Source: Gigaspora margarita
Taxonomy: Eukaryota; Glomeromycota; Glomeromycetes; Diversisporales; Gigasporaceae
DNA: 64,000 nt
NCBI GenBank assembly: GCA_009809945.1
Contig: WTPW01001094.1
Span: forward strand, 112,333 to 176,332
Direction: 5' to 3'
Part shown: in pieces, positions 33,746 through 45,001 of the stretch
Layout of the letters: every line of letters begins with the position of its first letter
How positions within the stretch are numbered: position 1 is the stretch's first letter
Notes under the pieces: generated by a model
Told to the model about the DNA's origin: nothing
The model's input: the letters and a program-made list of their open reading frames with translations, nothing else
Databases searched by the model: none
Made by a program: the position numbers and the translations under genes

Positions 33746-34505
33746 AAATAAAAAAAAGTTCATTGAATTTGGTTAAACTATTGTCTAGATATCTTTGCTC
33801 AAAGTTTTAAAAAAACTTTGGCACAGCTTTTTTTGATTTTTCTAACTTTGAGCAAAATTATTTTAACAACTATCTGACTAAATTTGATAAACTTTTTTTA
33901 TTTAAATTCTATGAATATATAGAATTCAAATAAAAAAGTTCATTAAATTTAGTTAGATAGTTGTTATGATATCTTCACTCAAAGTTAGTAAAAAATCAAA
34001 ACATCTATTAAAAAAAAAGCTGTGCCAAAGTTTTTTTAAAACTTTAAGCAAAATATCTTAACAATGGTCTAACCAAATTTGATGAGCTTTTTTTAATTAA
34101 ATTTTATAAATTTATAAAATTCAAATAAAAAAATTCATTGAATTTGATTAAATAATTGTCAAGATATCTTTGTTCGAAGTTTTAAAAAAAAAACTTAGTA
34201 CAGCTTGTATTTTAATAGATATTTTGACAACTATCTGATTAAATTTAATAAACTTTTTTTATTTGAATTCTATGTATTTATAAAATTCAAATAAAAAAAG
34301 TTTATTGAATTTAGTCAAATAGTTGTCAAGAATTCTTTGTAAAAACATCTAAATATCTATCAAAATAAAAGCCATGCCAAAGTTTTTAAATTTTAACAAA
34401 AATACCTTGACAACTATTTGACTAAATTCAATAAATTTTTTTATTTTAATTTTATAGATTCATAGAATTCTAATAAAAAAATATCATCAAATTTGTTTAA
34501 ATGGT
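33746..34505. repeat. Hairpin block resumed after the LINE
   Basis: The second LINE target copy, aaataaaaaaaagt, is followed by 'tcattgaatttggttaaac', which continues duplication unit 2. Further hairpins of the gatcaaatttgat family follow, with tips near 33915, 34105, 34272 and 34455. Spacing is roughly 170-190 bp. It is non-coding. Confidence 0.6.
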
Positions 34506-34800
34506 TAGGGCTGTGTCATTAAGAGGAGGGCCATTTATTAGCTAATATTTTGCTACTAAGAGGCTGCCACCTTCCTTCACCTAATTATAAATACTGCAAT
34601 TTGATTGGCTAAAATTTAAAAAATTTTTAAACTTTAATATTAAATAAAATTTGAACCATTGATCCATTTTGGATAGTTTTACTACCAAAATGTTTGTCTC
34701 AATGAGATGATTCCAGCGAGTCTAAAATCGTCAAAATCCAATTACTGAATTCCAAGATCATTATAGATTTGTATTGCTTTAATTATAAGTATTGTATATA

Positions 34801-34966
34801 TTGTGCTCCAAATGCAGTTGTCAATTAGAACAGCTCAGATATTAATATTTATAACCAAAATAAAAACAATGACCTAATCTAACTCTACCTAACACTAACA
34901 TCTGGGCTAAATTAATTTTTAATTTGGCCAAAATGACAACTGGGCTGATTTGTATTTGGGGCACAA
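34801..34966. mobile_element. MITE, 166 bp (TTGTGCTCCAAATGCAG)
   Basis: The left end TTGTGCTCCAAATGCAG and the right end, reverse complemented TTGTGCCCCAAATACAAATC, are inverted. The flanks tgtatata and catatata are near-duplicates. The interior has a ctaactctacctaacacta tract. It is inserted in the foldback at 34523. Confidence 0.55.
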
Positions 34967-35340
34967 CATATATATTAAAAATTATTATTAAAGGCCTAAT
35001 AAACTTTAAAATTGAATAATTTGTGAACCAGTGATCAGTTTTGAATGATTTTATTACCAAAATGCTCATTTCAGTGAGATGATTCTACTGAACCTAAAAT
35101 CATTAAATTCTGATTACAGAATTTCAAGATCATTATAGATTTGTGTTATTTTTAATTGATTAAATATATTTTATATTAAAATAACACAAATCTATAACAA
35201 TTTTGGGATCCCATAACCAGAATTTAACAATTTTAGATTCATTAGAATCATCTCACTGAGACGAGCATTTAGTAGTAAAATCATCTAAAACTGATCACTA
35301 GTTCACAAGTTATTTAATATTAAAGTTTATAAGATTTTTA

Positions 35341-36005
35341 ATTACCAATCCGGATAATATCAGCACTATAGCTATATTATTACCATATTTGGGGTCGTCT
35401 AAAGCCAGGTGCATTAACGTGATCGGAAGCCAATCAAATCGTAACATTTGATCTTTACGGATCAGCCCGATGAGACAAAAACAAAGAAAAAAAGTGAAAA
35501 ACGCCGAAAATAAAAGAAACGAGTGTCTAAACATGTTTAGAAGCATTAATAAAAAATGTCGGGAAGACAATTTTACTTATAAAATAGGCCTAACCCTAAC
35601 CCCTAACTGACCCTTACCCTATTTTTAATTAAATAATCAAAAACATATAAACGCACCTAGCTTTAGCCATCCCCCATATTTGGAATTGGAGATAAACAAA
35701 TATATAAACAATATATTAGTAAATCTGTATTAGGCCTAATAAAAAGTTTTTTTTATACTAAGTAAATATTATTTTTGGCTCTAAGTAAAGTTACAAAGCA
35801 GGTTCTTGTGCATCTACTTTAAAATTTCATTAAAATTGGACTTGTAAATAAGAAGATATGAGTAAAAATGTTTTTAAAATTCTTTAAATCATATAAAAAT
35901 TATATATATAGGCCAGATCCAGATTTTGTACTACCTTGTTTATATATTTGTTTTGCCCTAATTCTAAATATAAAAATATTGCTGATCTTATCCGAATTGG
36001 CAATT
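35341..36005. mobile_element. MITE with ACCAATCCGGATAATATCAGC ends
   Basis: The left segment taccaatccggataatatca (35343) and the right segment, reverse complemented tgccaattcggataagatca (ends about 36004), are inverted. The right flank rejoins the foldback sequence. It is itself interrupted by the MULE-like MITE at 35392. No clear duplication could be fixed because the flanks are ttaat-rich. Confidence 0.5.
35392..35673. mobile_element. MULE-like MITE, second copy
   Basis: Same family as 3954-4251: ends ggggtcgtctaaagccaggt and, reverse complemented, gggatggctaaagctaggtg. It is flanked by an exact 9-bp duplication CCATATTTG (35383-35391 and 35674-35682). The interior carries 'cattaataaaaaatgtcggg' and a CCTAACCCTAACCCCTAA tract at 35588-35605. 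It is non-coding. Confidence 0.75.
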
Positions 36006-36311
36006 AATAATAATTTTAATATATACAAAACTAATATAATTAAGCAATACAAATCTATAACAATCTTGGGATCTAGTGATTGAATTTTAACGATTTTAGA
36101 CTTATTGGAATCATCTTATTGAGACAAATATTTTTGTATTACAATTATCCAAAATGGATCACTAGTTCAAATTTTATTTAATATTAAAGTTTAAAAATTT
36201 TTTAAATTTTCAAAAATTTTAGCCAATCAAAAGTTATCTACTATTAGGACCTGATAATTTTTAGACCCCTCTTCCCTACTTTAAAAAATCAGATGATAAA
36301 TAGTACTTCTC

Positions 36312-36450
36312 TAATCATCTGATTATTTTTTATTAGATATCTACCCTTCTCTTCCTCTTTTTAATATAAATTTGGTCAGATTTCTATTTATAATTTCAAT
36401 ATTTTTTACTCCCTCCTTCTAAAAAATCATCTGATTTTTGTCACTCCCTT
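36312..36450. mobile_element. Small MITE, second copy of the 14984 family
   Basis: Starts taatcatctgattatttttt and ends aatcatctgatttttgtcac, in the same order as 14984-15141, including a shared 'ttaatata....ggtcag.ttct' interior. It abuts the foldback at 34523. Confidence 0.4.
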
Positions 36451-37260
36451 TTATTAAAATATTTTTATTCAAAGTTTTAAAAAAAACTTAAGTACAGCTT
36501 TTATTTTAATTAATTTTTATTTATTTTTAAGTAAAGATTTCTTAACAACTACCTAATTAAATTTGATAAAGTTTTTTTTATTTTAATTTTATAAATTCAT
36601 ATAATGCAAATAAAAAAAAAGTTCATTAAATTTAGTCAAATAGTTGTCAAGATACCTTTACTCAAAGTTTTAAAATTTTTGATTTTTTAATAGAAGGTAC
36701 GAATATCAAAAATGGGATATGAAAATAACCATCTAAATTACAAAATCAAATATTGTATTTTAACAATTTTATATAATACCAAATTTAAGCAAGTATTATT
36801 CGAATATGAAGATACAGGTGCTTTGTATTTGAGAAGTTTTTTTTAATAAATAAATTTTTTTAATTTTTTTTAACAATTTTTTTTGATTCTTAGTAGTTTG
36901 AAGTAGCTATAGTAATTAATAGTTTTTTTTTGTTTTTTTTTTATTTTTGTTTAGTTTTGTTTTTGTTTTGCTTTTGATTTTTTTTGTTTTTTGTTATTTT
37001 TTTTGATTTTTTTTGTTTTTTGTTTTTTTTATTTGTTTTTTATTTTTTTTATTTGTTTTTTATTTTTTCTGTTTGTTTTTTAATTTTTTTATTTTTTTTT
37101 TTATTTTGATTTTTTTTGATTTTTTTGTATTAAACTAATCTTTTTTCTATTTATAATTTAGTGTTTTTGTTGAAAATTATAGTTAATAAATATAAAATAG
37201 AATTAGAATGTTTTTAAAATAAGTTTTTTTTTTTATAAACTAATTTTTTTTAATTTTTTT
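36451..37260. repeat. Hairpin remnant, then T-rich low-complexity tract
   Basis: One hairpin of the gatcaaatttgat family lies at about 36470-36700. From 36840 to 37255 the plus strand is mostly T with interspersed G and A (tttttgttttttt), with no gene. Confidence 0.55.
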
Positions 37261-37440
37261 TGTTGCTCAGTTGGTAGTTTGGAGTTAGAGCTAGGGGCAT
37301 AGTATTAGGTTGCTGGTGCGAGATACTTGGTGATGCCAATAGTGCACTAATATGGGTAGTGCACCTGGCATGCCAAACACAGATATAGTGCAGGGTGGCG
37401 AGCCAATCAGATTAACACTCTTCAATCTTTCTTTGTCAGC
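37261..37440 (+). mobile_element. Possible tRNA-derived SINE head
   Basis: 'ttgctcagttggtagtttgg' (37261-37280) looks like a Pol III A box with tRNA D-arm spacing, and 'ggttgctggtgcgagatac' (about 37308-37326) is a weak B box. The next 100 bp are less AT-rich. The 3' limit is unknown. From 37441 to 37822 I see only AT-rich sequence. Confidence 0.3.
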
Positions 37441-37822
37441 AAGCTTATTATTGGAGTTTGGAAATTTTATTTATTGATTGCAACCTTACTCGTGATTCAC
37501 CACATTTCTTTTTAGACTAAAATAGAAAAGGTTTTCATAGAATAATTTTATAATTCTTATCTTCTGAAATGCACTATGTGAATTGTGCATGCGGCTTATA
37601 AGATCTATCTGAGTATGCCCCAAATTCTTTATCTTATTTGGGTTGTATTTATAACATTTTATACATTGGTAAATATTTTGTAACAAAGATTTTATATGAA
37701 AATTGGTCTATGTTATATTTATTTAAATGTTAATTTCTAGTAGATTTTGATTTTTTATAGCTGTAAAAATTTTTTCTTTATTGTTCTTCTCTTTTTAATA
37801 CAAAATTATTTTAATTTTTTTT

Positions 37823-38580
37823 TTTCAACTTTGGCAGTCTTGCCGAGACTTTATTAGAATTAATTTATATTACATTATATTTGTAAATAAGGATACAACT
37901 AGTCACACATGCACTTTTGGTGCCTAATTTAAGTAGTCCACCCAAAGGTTCTACACTAGCTACCATACCTACAATCCAACTATGGGAATTGTCTATTTAA
38001 ACCTTCTAATTGTCTAATACAACCTAATATTACTTTCTACATAGTCCGACCCCACTCTATTTCCTCTAGAGAAATCAAGTGTAATCTGCCGCACTAGCCT
38101 TACCTAAGTTACAAGCCTAGAGCTGACTAGATCTTGACCATTAAACAACCACGTCCCATTTTGTAGTTATTTATAGATTTTCAGTACCAGCGCATCTGCA
38201 TTATACTGACACTTGTAGTCTGGCAACTCCGGACCACTAGGTACCTCCCTTGCCTTTATAAGGTTCATTCAGATCCTGGCACTAACCTTATTTATAGTAG
38301 CAACATCAAAGATCCTAATCTACCTCCTTATTCGGGACTTCCCAAACAGGTTTCCATTTTTCTAGTTCCTTGGATTTATCAGAGTAACAAACACTATTGT
38401 GCCCGAGAGCTCTCATTCAAGATGGTGGAACCAAGGTTACAGGTTTCTTACCCAACCGATCTAAGCTACAGTTACTATAACACAGGCCTAATTTTCATTA
38501 TCATCATCAGTGGGATTTGAACTTTTGACCTGTCGCTTGGGGTTGACAACCTGGCCACTTCTCTAGATCATCACACCTTT
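37823..38580 (-). mobile_element. SINE-like retroelement (minus strand)
   Basis: Read on the minus strand, it starts near 38580 with a tRNA-like head ('gagaagtggccaggttgtca', then 'aagcgacaggtcaaaagttc' as a B-box-like segment). It has a less AT-rich body and finishes in an A-rich tail (tttttttttttcaac on the plus strand, 37815-37829). Its distal part, 'gtagctagtgtagaaccttt' to 'tgactagttgta', matches 43510-43590, so the two are copies of one family. No open frame. Confidence 0.5.
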
Positions 38581-40920
38581 ATTATTTTAATTTTTTAGAT
38601 CGTTTATATTTTTTTAATTTTTTAATTTATTATTATTATTATTATTATTTTTAAATTTTTTTAATTTTTTTTTTTTTAATAATTATTAGATGGATACTAA
38701 CTCTAAAATGGTAATTTAGAATTGATATAAATTTAAAAATGACAAGGAACAAGAATAAATAAACTACTTTTTATCATTATTAACATATCGTCTTATAATT
38801 CAAATTGCGTTTATTGCAATTTTATTTAGATATATTATTTTGAATTTTTTTTTTTATTTAAATTTATTTAATAGTATTATAGTAGGTTCACTTGGTCTCA
38901 ATAAACTTACCAATAATTGCTTTACAGAAAACTTAAACTGCAAAAAATTAATTTCAGACAAAGTTATTTTGCAGCTGATTAATTCATGGACAAGTTTGTT
39001 TCATAATTTCACAGAAAATTAATTCTAGTCATTATCATTAGAGTTAAGTTTAGGTTTAAAATTAATGCAATTTAAAAAAAATTGTCTGAATATATTGAAT
39101 TAATAGTTAATATTTTTTAATATGGTGCACCAATAGGTGTACCTATGCACCAAAAAATTTAATGGTGCACCAATAGTGCACTATTAAATTTATATGCGCA
39201 CTAGCAACCCTACATAGCATTAGAAGGACCCTGGATATCTCTAATATAGATCATAAATGATTTGTATAAATTTGGAGGTTTTTGCTATTCCTAAAATTAA
39301 ATAAATTTGCTAAAAATTCAAGGATTAATTGATATGTAACCGTAAATTACAGTAACTGTAACTAAGATCAGATGTAATATGACTATCAAAACAAATTTTC
39401 TATGGTGCAAGAAAGCTTAACTAGACATTGTTTCAATTTTGTATATGCAGTATAATCTAAATTAGCCAATCAAATTTCTAGAATAGATAATACAAATCTA
39501 ATTAAAATTTTTTTAAAAAAAATTTATTATTTAAAATCTGAATTTTGATTGAACAAACATTTTTTATAATAAAAATCAAAATTTTTGATTAGTCAAATTT
39601 AAAAATCATATACATTTCAATTTTTATTTTAATATAAAAATAATCTAACTTTAAAAGCTATTAGCTTTTTATAGAGGATATATTTTTAAAATCTAACTAG
39701 TAATTTTATAAAAATTGTTTTAAAAAGCAAAGTTACCAGTTAGTTTTTTAAATTTTTAATTTTTTAAAAAGTTAATAAATTTTAAAGTCATCTATTATAT
39801 TGGCGAGTTAAGGTTTTCTGCACTATATAAGAATAAAATGTACATTTAAGATTAGAGTTAGAGTGAGGCTTAGGTTAAGCAATTTTTTGTTAGAAGCTAA
39901 AAAATAGTTTTATATACAAAATTTTGATTTAAAAGCAAATTTTGTCAAAATGAATATTTGTTTTGACTTTTTAAATATGTAATATTACATCTAATTTTTG
40001 AATTTAATTGACTTGATTGGGATGCGATTATTGTAATCATGGTTACAAAACAATTAACCCAAAATTCAATTATCATATATTGTAATTAAAATGTTCAAAT
40101 ATTTATTTTTAAAGTTGCTTTTTAAGAGAATTTGATGTTTTTATTATGAGATAAGTATATAAGATATCTGAATTCTGCTCTTATGAAGGTCTTTTTATAT
40201 CTGTTTTTATAACTTTTTACTTCTATTTAATTTTTATTATTTATTGCTAGGTAATTAAATAATGAAATTCAATATGCATAATGATTTTATACATAATAAC
40301 TGATACATAATGATCATAACATGATGACTAATGCATTACAATAATATGCACATGACGAAATAGTGTAAATATATATGAGCAATGATACAAATATTGGTAC
40401 ACATAAACTGATAGATAAATAAATAAATAAAAAAAAAATAAAAATAATATATAATAATAAATGACAAATGTCTAACTAATTAACTAATAACAGTTGAGCA
40501 AAGAGTTTAACAGTCATTATGTGATTACCATCATGTGCTATAAACAAGTAACTGATATAGTACATATCATTATACTGAGACTATACATGAGGACGAAAGC
40601 ATTTTGGGTTTGAAAACCTGAAATTAAAATTTGAAGACGAAATTGTTTTTGACCTATTTTACTTAAAAGACGAAATTATTTGATACTTTTTTTGAATAGA
40701 CGAAATTATAAGAAACATATCTATATAAATTTTATTTGTTCTTCCTTATAAAAAATTTTAATTTTCTCTAATGAAGACGAAATAGGCCTTTTTCAAAAAT
40801 CAATTTCAGTGGCATCACTAACTGAGACCCAATTTATCTACTATATTACAATATAAATTTTTAGTAATTTGCTAAAAACTAAATTATTATATTTATTTTT
40901 ATAAATCAAAATAATTTATA
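38581..40920. other. AT-rich spacer with repeat debris
   Basis: 38581-38690 is T-rich with an attatt run. An AGGACCCTGGATATCTC terminus starts at 39222, which is a left end of the family at 17328 with no partner seen. Around 39850-39920 the minus strand has the MULE-like MITE interior (taactctaatct tracts). The rest shows no gene. Confidence 0.4.
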
Positions 40921-40928
40921 TATTAGTT

Positions 40929-41432
40929 CTTTGGGTCAATAGCATAGCGGTTATGCTTTGAGGATACAAATCGCAAGGTTGCCAGTTCAATTCCTCCCAA
41001 AGGCAAAATAAGAAAAGCTAGCTAGTTAGAGAGATATCATGCAGATAGACTTAATTGAACAGCCATTATCTCGAATTTGTGGCTATAAAAAAATTGTGCT
41101 AGGACCCCAATTTGGAATAACTGAAGTCATGAGATGTAATGTGAGGCCCAAGTCTAGATCTACATGATACTACATAACTTGTGGTATCGCTAGCCTGTTT
41201 AGGTAGAATTTCTCTTTAGCACTCTGGTAGAAGCTTCTGGTGTGTGACCTCTCTGGTGGTCACTACGGTGGATCACATCTAGATGCTGTAAGAAGTAATT
41301 AGATGAAGTTGGGCTTTATTAATTATAGTATAGTTAACAAATATAATGCCCTCCGGGGTTGTAAGTTACATCAGTTCTTTACAAAAATAAAGCAATAGCA
41401 AGATTTGCTAAAGTTTAAAAAAAAAATAATAA
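40929..41432 (+). mobile_element. SINE-like element with tRNA-derived head
   Basis: The first 74 bp resemble a tRNA: CTTTGGG (40929-40935) can pair with CCCAAAG (40996-41002), an A-box-like tagcatagcggttatgc starts at 40940 and a B-box-like agttcaattcc at 40984. The internal stems do not fold cleanly, so it is not a working tRNA gene. A less AT-rich body follows, ending in an A-rich stretch at about 41417-41432. The head is related to the one at 1938. Confidence 0.5.
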
Positions 41433-42116
41433 TTTATATATTTTTGAGTACTAAACAAATTTTCTTATATACAAAATTAGAATCAATTAGTAAAATTTTA
41501 AAAATCATAGAATTTTTTAGTATTTTTATTAATAAAATTATATTATAATTCTCAAAATTTTACTAATTGATTCTAACTTTGTACTTTAAGAAACTTGTTC
41601 AGTATATAAAAATAAATTATGCTAGCATATTTATTTTTATATTTTTTGAAAGAGAGAATTTATACAACACAGATGCGATATTGTCGCATTTGTTGCAGAT
41701 CATAAGATCACATATAACATAAAATCAAAACAACTAAAATAACCCATTTTTTGTTGATTAGAGTTAGGGTAAACTAAGAGTAGTGTGTAGGCGGGAAAAA
41801 GGGGTTTATAGTAAAATTTTGCAAGGAATTTTTTTTGTTAAAACTCGAAGAGTAGTTTCATATACTAAATTTTGAGTTATGGCTGATTTTTGACAAACGA
41901 ATGTTTTGTTTTGAAATTTCTGATCGTGCTATATTACACATGATTTAAATTTTGATTGGTCGATTATGTAAAAGTGACATATAAGTTATGTCGCACTATG
42001 CGATGAATAAATGTACTCTTTTTGAAAATTTAAAAAAAGATACTTAATTTTGAATTTTTGATCAAAAAATCTAAAATTAAGTATCTTTTTTTAAATTTTC
42101 AAAAAATATAAAATAG
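41433..42116. repeat. Foldback repeat split by a MITE
   Basis: 'aattagtaaaattttaaaaatc' and its inverse flank a centre near 41520, followed by a second hairpin at 42025-42105 (tip in ttttgatcaaaaaat). It is the same family as the arrays at 43690-43869 and 53100-54300. The MITE 41652-42018 is inserted between the hairpins. Confidence 0.5.
41652..42018. mobile_element. MULE-like MITE, 367 bp
   Basis: The termini gagagaatttatacaa and, reverse complemented, gagtacatttattcatcg are weak inverted repeats. The flanking 9-bp duplication TTTTTGAAA is exact (41643-41651 and 42019-42027). On the minus strand the interior has 'caaaattttactataaacc' followed by a ttaccctaactct tract, the cassette shared with other 9-bp MITEs. 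It is non-coding. Confidence 0.65.
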
Positions 42117-42308
42117 GGGAGTGGTGATATAGTAAAGTTGAGTTGTTGTTACTCTCTAAGCGACAGGTCAGAGTTCAACTTCTACTGGAAATAGTTTTGA
42201 AAATTGTATATGTGTTATGAAACTAATCTGTGCTCTAACTAATTAGATCTTTAATCTGTAATCCAGGTGATATCAAATTATTGAGAGCTGACTGACTTGT
42301 GTAATATT

Positions 42309-42592
42309 TAGGGTTCCACAATTTGATTTGATCTTCAAATATTTGAATCAAATATTTGATCAAATTCAAATTCAAATTTAACTTTATTTGATTTGATCAA
42401 ATTCAAATATGGCCAAATTTGATTTGATTTGACATATATTTGATTTATTTGAAAATACTAATGAATATCCAAATTCAAATCAAATTCAAATTCAAATATT
42501 TGGATCAAATCAAATTCAAATCTGTGTCAATTTGATTTGATTAAATTCAAATTGATCCAATATTTGATTTGATTTGAATTTGAGGAACCCTA
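42309..42592. mobile_element. hAT-like MITE (TAGGGTTCC)
   Basis: The 284-bp element runs from TAGGGTTCCACAATTTGATT to the inverse of TAGGGTTCCTCAAATTCAAA, with an exact 8-bp duplication GTAATATT (42301-42308 and 42593-42600). The interior is a dense run of 'caaatttgaatt' palindromes able to form many hairpins. Confidence 0.8.
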
Positions 42593-42845
42593 GTAATATT
42601 ATACGAGGAAAAAGGAAGTATGCAAATCCTAGAAATTAGCAGAAGGAACCTGCTTGGCAAGACCTAAGTGAAGAAGTACCCAACTTTTGATGGTGCCAGA
42701 AAAAAGAATCTTGAATGGTGACTAACCAGAAGCAAACCAATGACAAAAGGGTTAGAGGACCCTACCAAACAGACTGCTAGAGTCATACTAGAGGAAAAGA
42801 ACATGTGTTTTAAAAGCAAGTACCAAAAAAAGAGAGACTATATGG

Positions 42846-43124
42846 CAGTGTTGTTACGGAACAGCTTTGGACAATGATTTGGACAATTTTGGACAATTTT
42901 GAACAATTAAATAAAGTAAAATTACTTAAAATTTTATTAAGATAACCTATTTTAATTTTATCAAGAATGTGTTCAGCACCTAAAGAAATAATAGTTATAT
43001 ATTTTTTAAATAGATTTATTAATTATTAAAGCCTGAACAAGCTTTGGACAATCTTGAACATTTGGACAATTTTGGACGTGGACAAGCCAAAAAAGGCTAT
43101 AGATAGCTAAAACGTATAATACTG
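42846..43124. mobile_element. hAT-like MITE (CAGTGTTG), 279 bp
   Basis: Starts CAGTGTTGTTACGG and ends CGTATAATACTG. The flanks ctatatgg (42838-42845) and ccatatgg (43125-43132) match at seven of eight positions. The interior has 'tttggacaat' words near both ends. It is non-coding. Confidence 0.7.
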
Positions 43125-44248
43125 CCATATGGTATCCTAATACCAGCCTGACAAACCCTTTGGGTCTTTGAATTGGAAGTAGAGATGCGATTGGGGAAAA
43201 GGATCCAGAAGAGTAACTGACTGAGTACTAGGGTTGAAAGAACTTTACAAGGGAAAGAAGTAGGTAATAGTAGTAGTTTAAGAATAACTTCTAACTGCAA
43301 GTGGTCTGCTTCAGTAGATGTGTAAGTTACCAAAGTATAGGTATTACCTGTATGGAACAGGAACTGCTCTACCAGGTCTCTCCTAAGGATAAAGTAGTTC
43401 TAAGGGAGCTAGAAAAGAATTCCAATCATGTTCTAGTAATACAAGATAGGTTGGCAGATAGCAATAATTAGAGGATTTAAAATAGGCAATAATCAATATG
43501 TGAATTGCAAGTATAGTAGCTAGTGTAGAACCTTTGGGTTGCTATTTAAATAGGCAACCAAAAGTTGCAAACGTGACTAGTTGTACTCTTGTCAATATAC
43601 TATATCAGGTGATCTCTATATAGAAAGCAGAATCTAATAATACTTGAATAAAACTCTTATTTCCGAAGTGAGCACCTTAACTTGAAAAAAATTTATATAT
43701 AAAAAATTAAATATACTTGAATAATATATTTTTATATGCTAAACAAGTTTTCTTAGAGCATAATGTTAGAATCAATTAGTAAAATTTCAAGAATCATAAT
43801 ATTTTATATAATTTTATTATCTGATACAAAAAGATTTGTATATCAAGTTCTAAAATTAATTTATCTAAAGGGTGTTATTTTATTGTGACCTATTACTATA
43901 GCAATCCTATGATCAATCAATCAAATTTGATCATATGCATTACATGCTCGACATGAGTATGTGATACATGTAATTGAATTTGATTGGTCGATCATATACA
44001 CTTAAAAATTTTATGATTAAAAAAAAAAGATAAAATCGGGTTTAAATAAGTACATAAAAATAACTGGTTCCAAGCTCTAATTTAATTATTTTTATTAATA
44101 ATTAAATTTCTTTTTTTATTTAATTAATTACCCGGCTTTTTAATTTATTAAACTAATCAATTTTTTTTTTAATTATTAATTTATAGTGTTTTTTTAATTT
44201 ATTTATTTTATTTATTTAATTTATCTTTTTTTTAATTTATTTAATTAA

Positions 44249-44518
44249 TTGGTTTTTTTTAGAACTAAAAAGGACAATAGCGAGAATGGTAGTCGAAAAC
44301 AAGAAAGAAAATGGAATGGGATGGCAAAACAACAGGTAACAAGAATGGTACTAAAAAACAAAGCAACAAAGGAAAAAAAGAAAAAAACAGAAAGTAAAAA
44401 TAAAAGAAGTCCTACTGACAAAAATCAGCAAAGATACATTAATAAAAACTTAAACACAAATAAAAACAACTCGATGAAGAACAAAAAAAACTTACTAAAA
44501 GAATCTACCAAGAAATGA
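44249..44518 (+). CDS. Lys/Asn-rich low-complexity frame (possible captured exon)
   Basis: An 89-codon frame rich in Lys, Asn, Thr and Ser, with blocks such as NGSRKQERKWNG and NNSMKNKKNLLKESTKK. A pyrimidine-rich ttttttttag just inside the frame (44252-44261) looks like a 3' splice site, so a real exon could begin at 44262 rather than at the ATG. The region downstream to 44880 repeats 'aaagaacctactgaa' motifs imperfectly in shifting frames. No domain is recognisable. It may be a disordered fragment of a host gene carried by the surrounding element, or simple-sequence DNA. Confidence 0.3.
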   Translation: MVFFRTKKDNSENGSRKQERKWNGMAKQQVTRMVLKNKATKEKKKKTESKNKRSPTDKNQQRYINKNLNTNKNNSMKNKKNLLKESTKK

Positions 44519-44879
44519 TAAAGAATTTATGAAAGAACCTACTGAACAACAACAAAAAAAACTCACTAAAAATGACGAATTTACTGAAAGAACCCACATA
44601 ATGAATCTACTGAAAATAAACAAAAATTAATACTAGGTAAATGAAACTTACCAAAAATAAAAGCCCACAGAAAATGAGGAAATAATGAAAAAAACCCACA
44701 AAAGAACTTGCTAAAAAACCTGTTGAAAAATGATGAAGAACACCCACGAGAAATGACAAAGAACCTACAACCAAAACTGACAAACTTACTGAAAGAACTT
44801 GCGAAAATAATGAAAAAATATACCAAATACGAAGAACTTAATAGAAATACCTACTGAATTACCAAAATAATAAAAAATC

Positions 44880-45001
44880 TACGTGATTTCAAGGCTTCAA
44901 CTATGGCTTCAACTATAGCTCCAACTACGGCTCCAACTACTATGACTCTAATGATAGCTTTAATGATAGCTTCAACGACGATTTCATTGAAAGACTTTCA
45001 A
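44880..45001 (+). repeat. Repeat encoding FNYG/SNYG/FNDS units
   Basis: Degenerate 12-bp tandem repeats (ggcttcaactat and variants) stay open in one frame, giving GFNYGFNYSSNYGSNYYDSN followed by FNDSFNDDF. Tyr/Asn/Gly-rich low-complexity peptides of this type occur in fungal RNA-binding and prion-like proteins. Here it is a fragment with no start or domain. Another frame is also open but gives an unremarkable peptide. Confidence 0.4.

Larger units (their letters stand above)
34523..36311. mobile_element. Degenerate TWA-flanked foldback with nested MITEs
   Basis: The ends gaggagggccatttattagc and, reverse complemented, gagaagtactatttatcatc match the GGGGAGCGCC family at 22958. TAA flanks it (34520-34522 and 36312-36314). 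The interior carries the same hairpin modules, and three insertions: 34801-34966, 35341-36005 and, inside the latter, 35392-35673. Open frames on both strands here arise from the repeats. Confidence 0.6.
42117..43680 (+). mobile_element. SINE-like or short retroelement, twice interrupted
   Basis: It begins with a tRNA-like segment (gtggtgatatagtaaagttg, then aagcgacaggtcagagttca) matching the head at 38580 on the minus strand. It ends with 'gtagctagtgtagaaccttt' and 'aataaaactcttatttcc', also like that copy. Two hAT-like MITEs (42309-42592 and 42846-43124) are inserted, leaving about 1 kb. The family could be a long SINE or a non-autonomous retroelement. An open frame of 78 codons on the minus strand has no support. 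Confidence 0.45.

Noticed and set aside
35310-35570. 86-codon minus-strand frame
   Set aside because: It spans the junction of a foldback and a MULE-like MITE, so it is a chance frame.
40929-41002. Functional tRNA gene
   Set aside because: A 7-bp acceptor-like pairing exists, but the D, anticodon and T stems do not fold properly. A SINE head is a better explanation.
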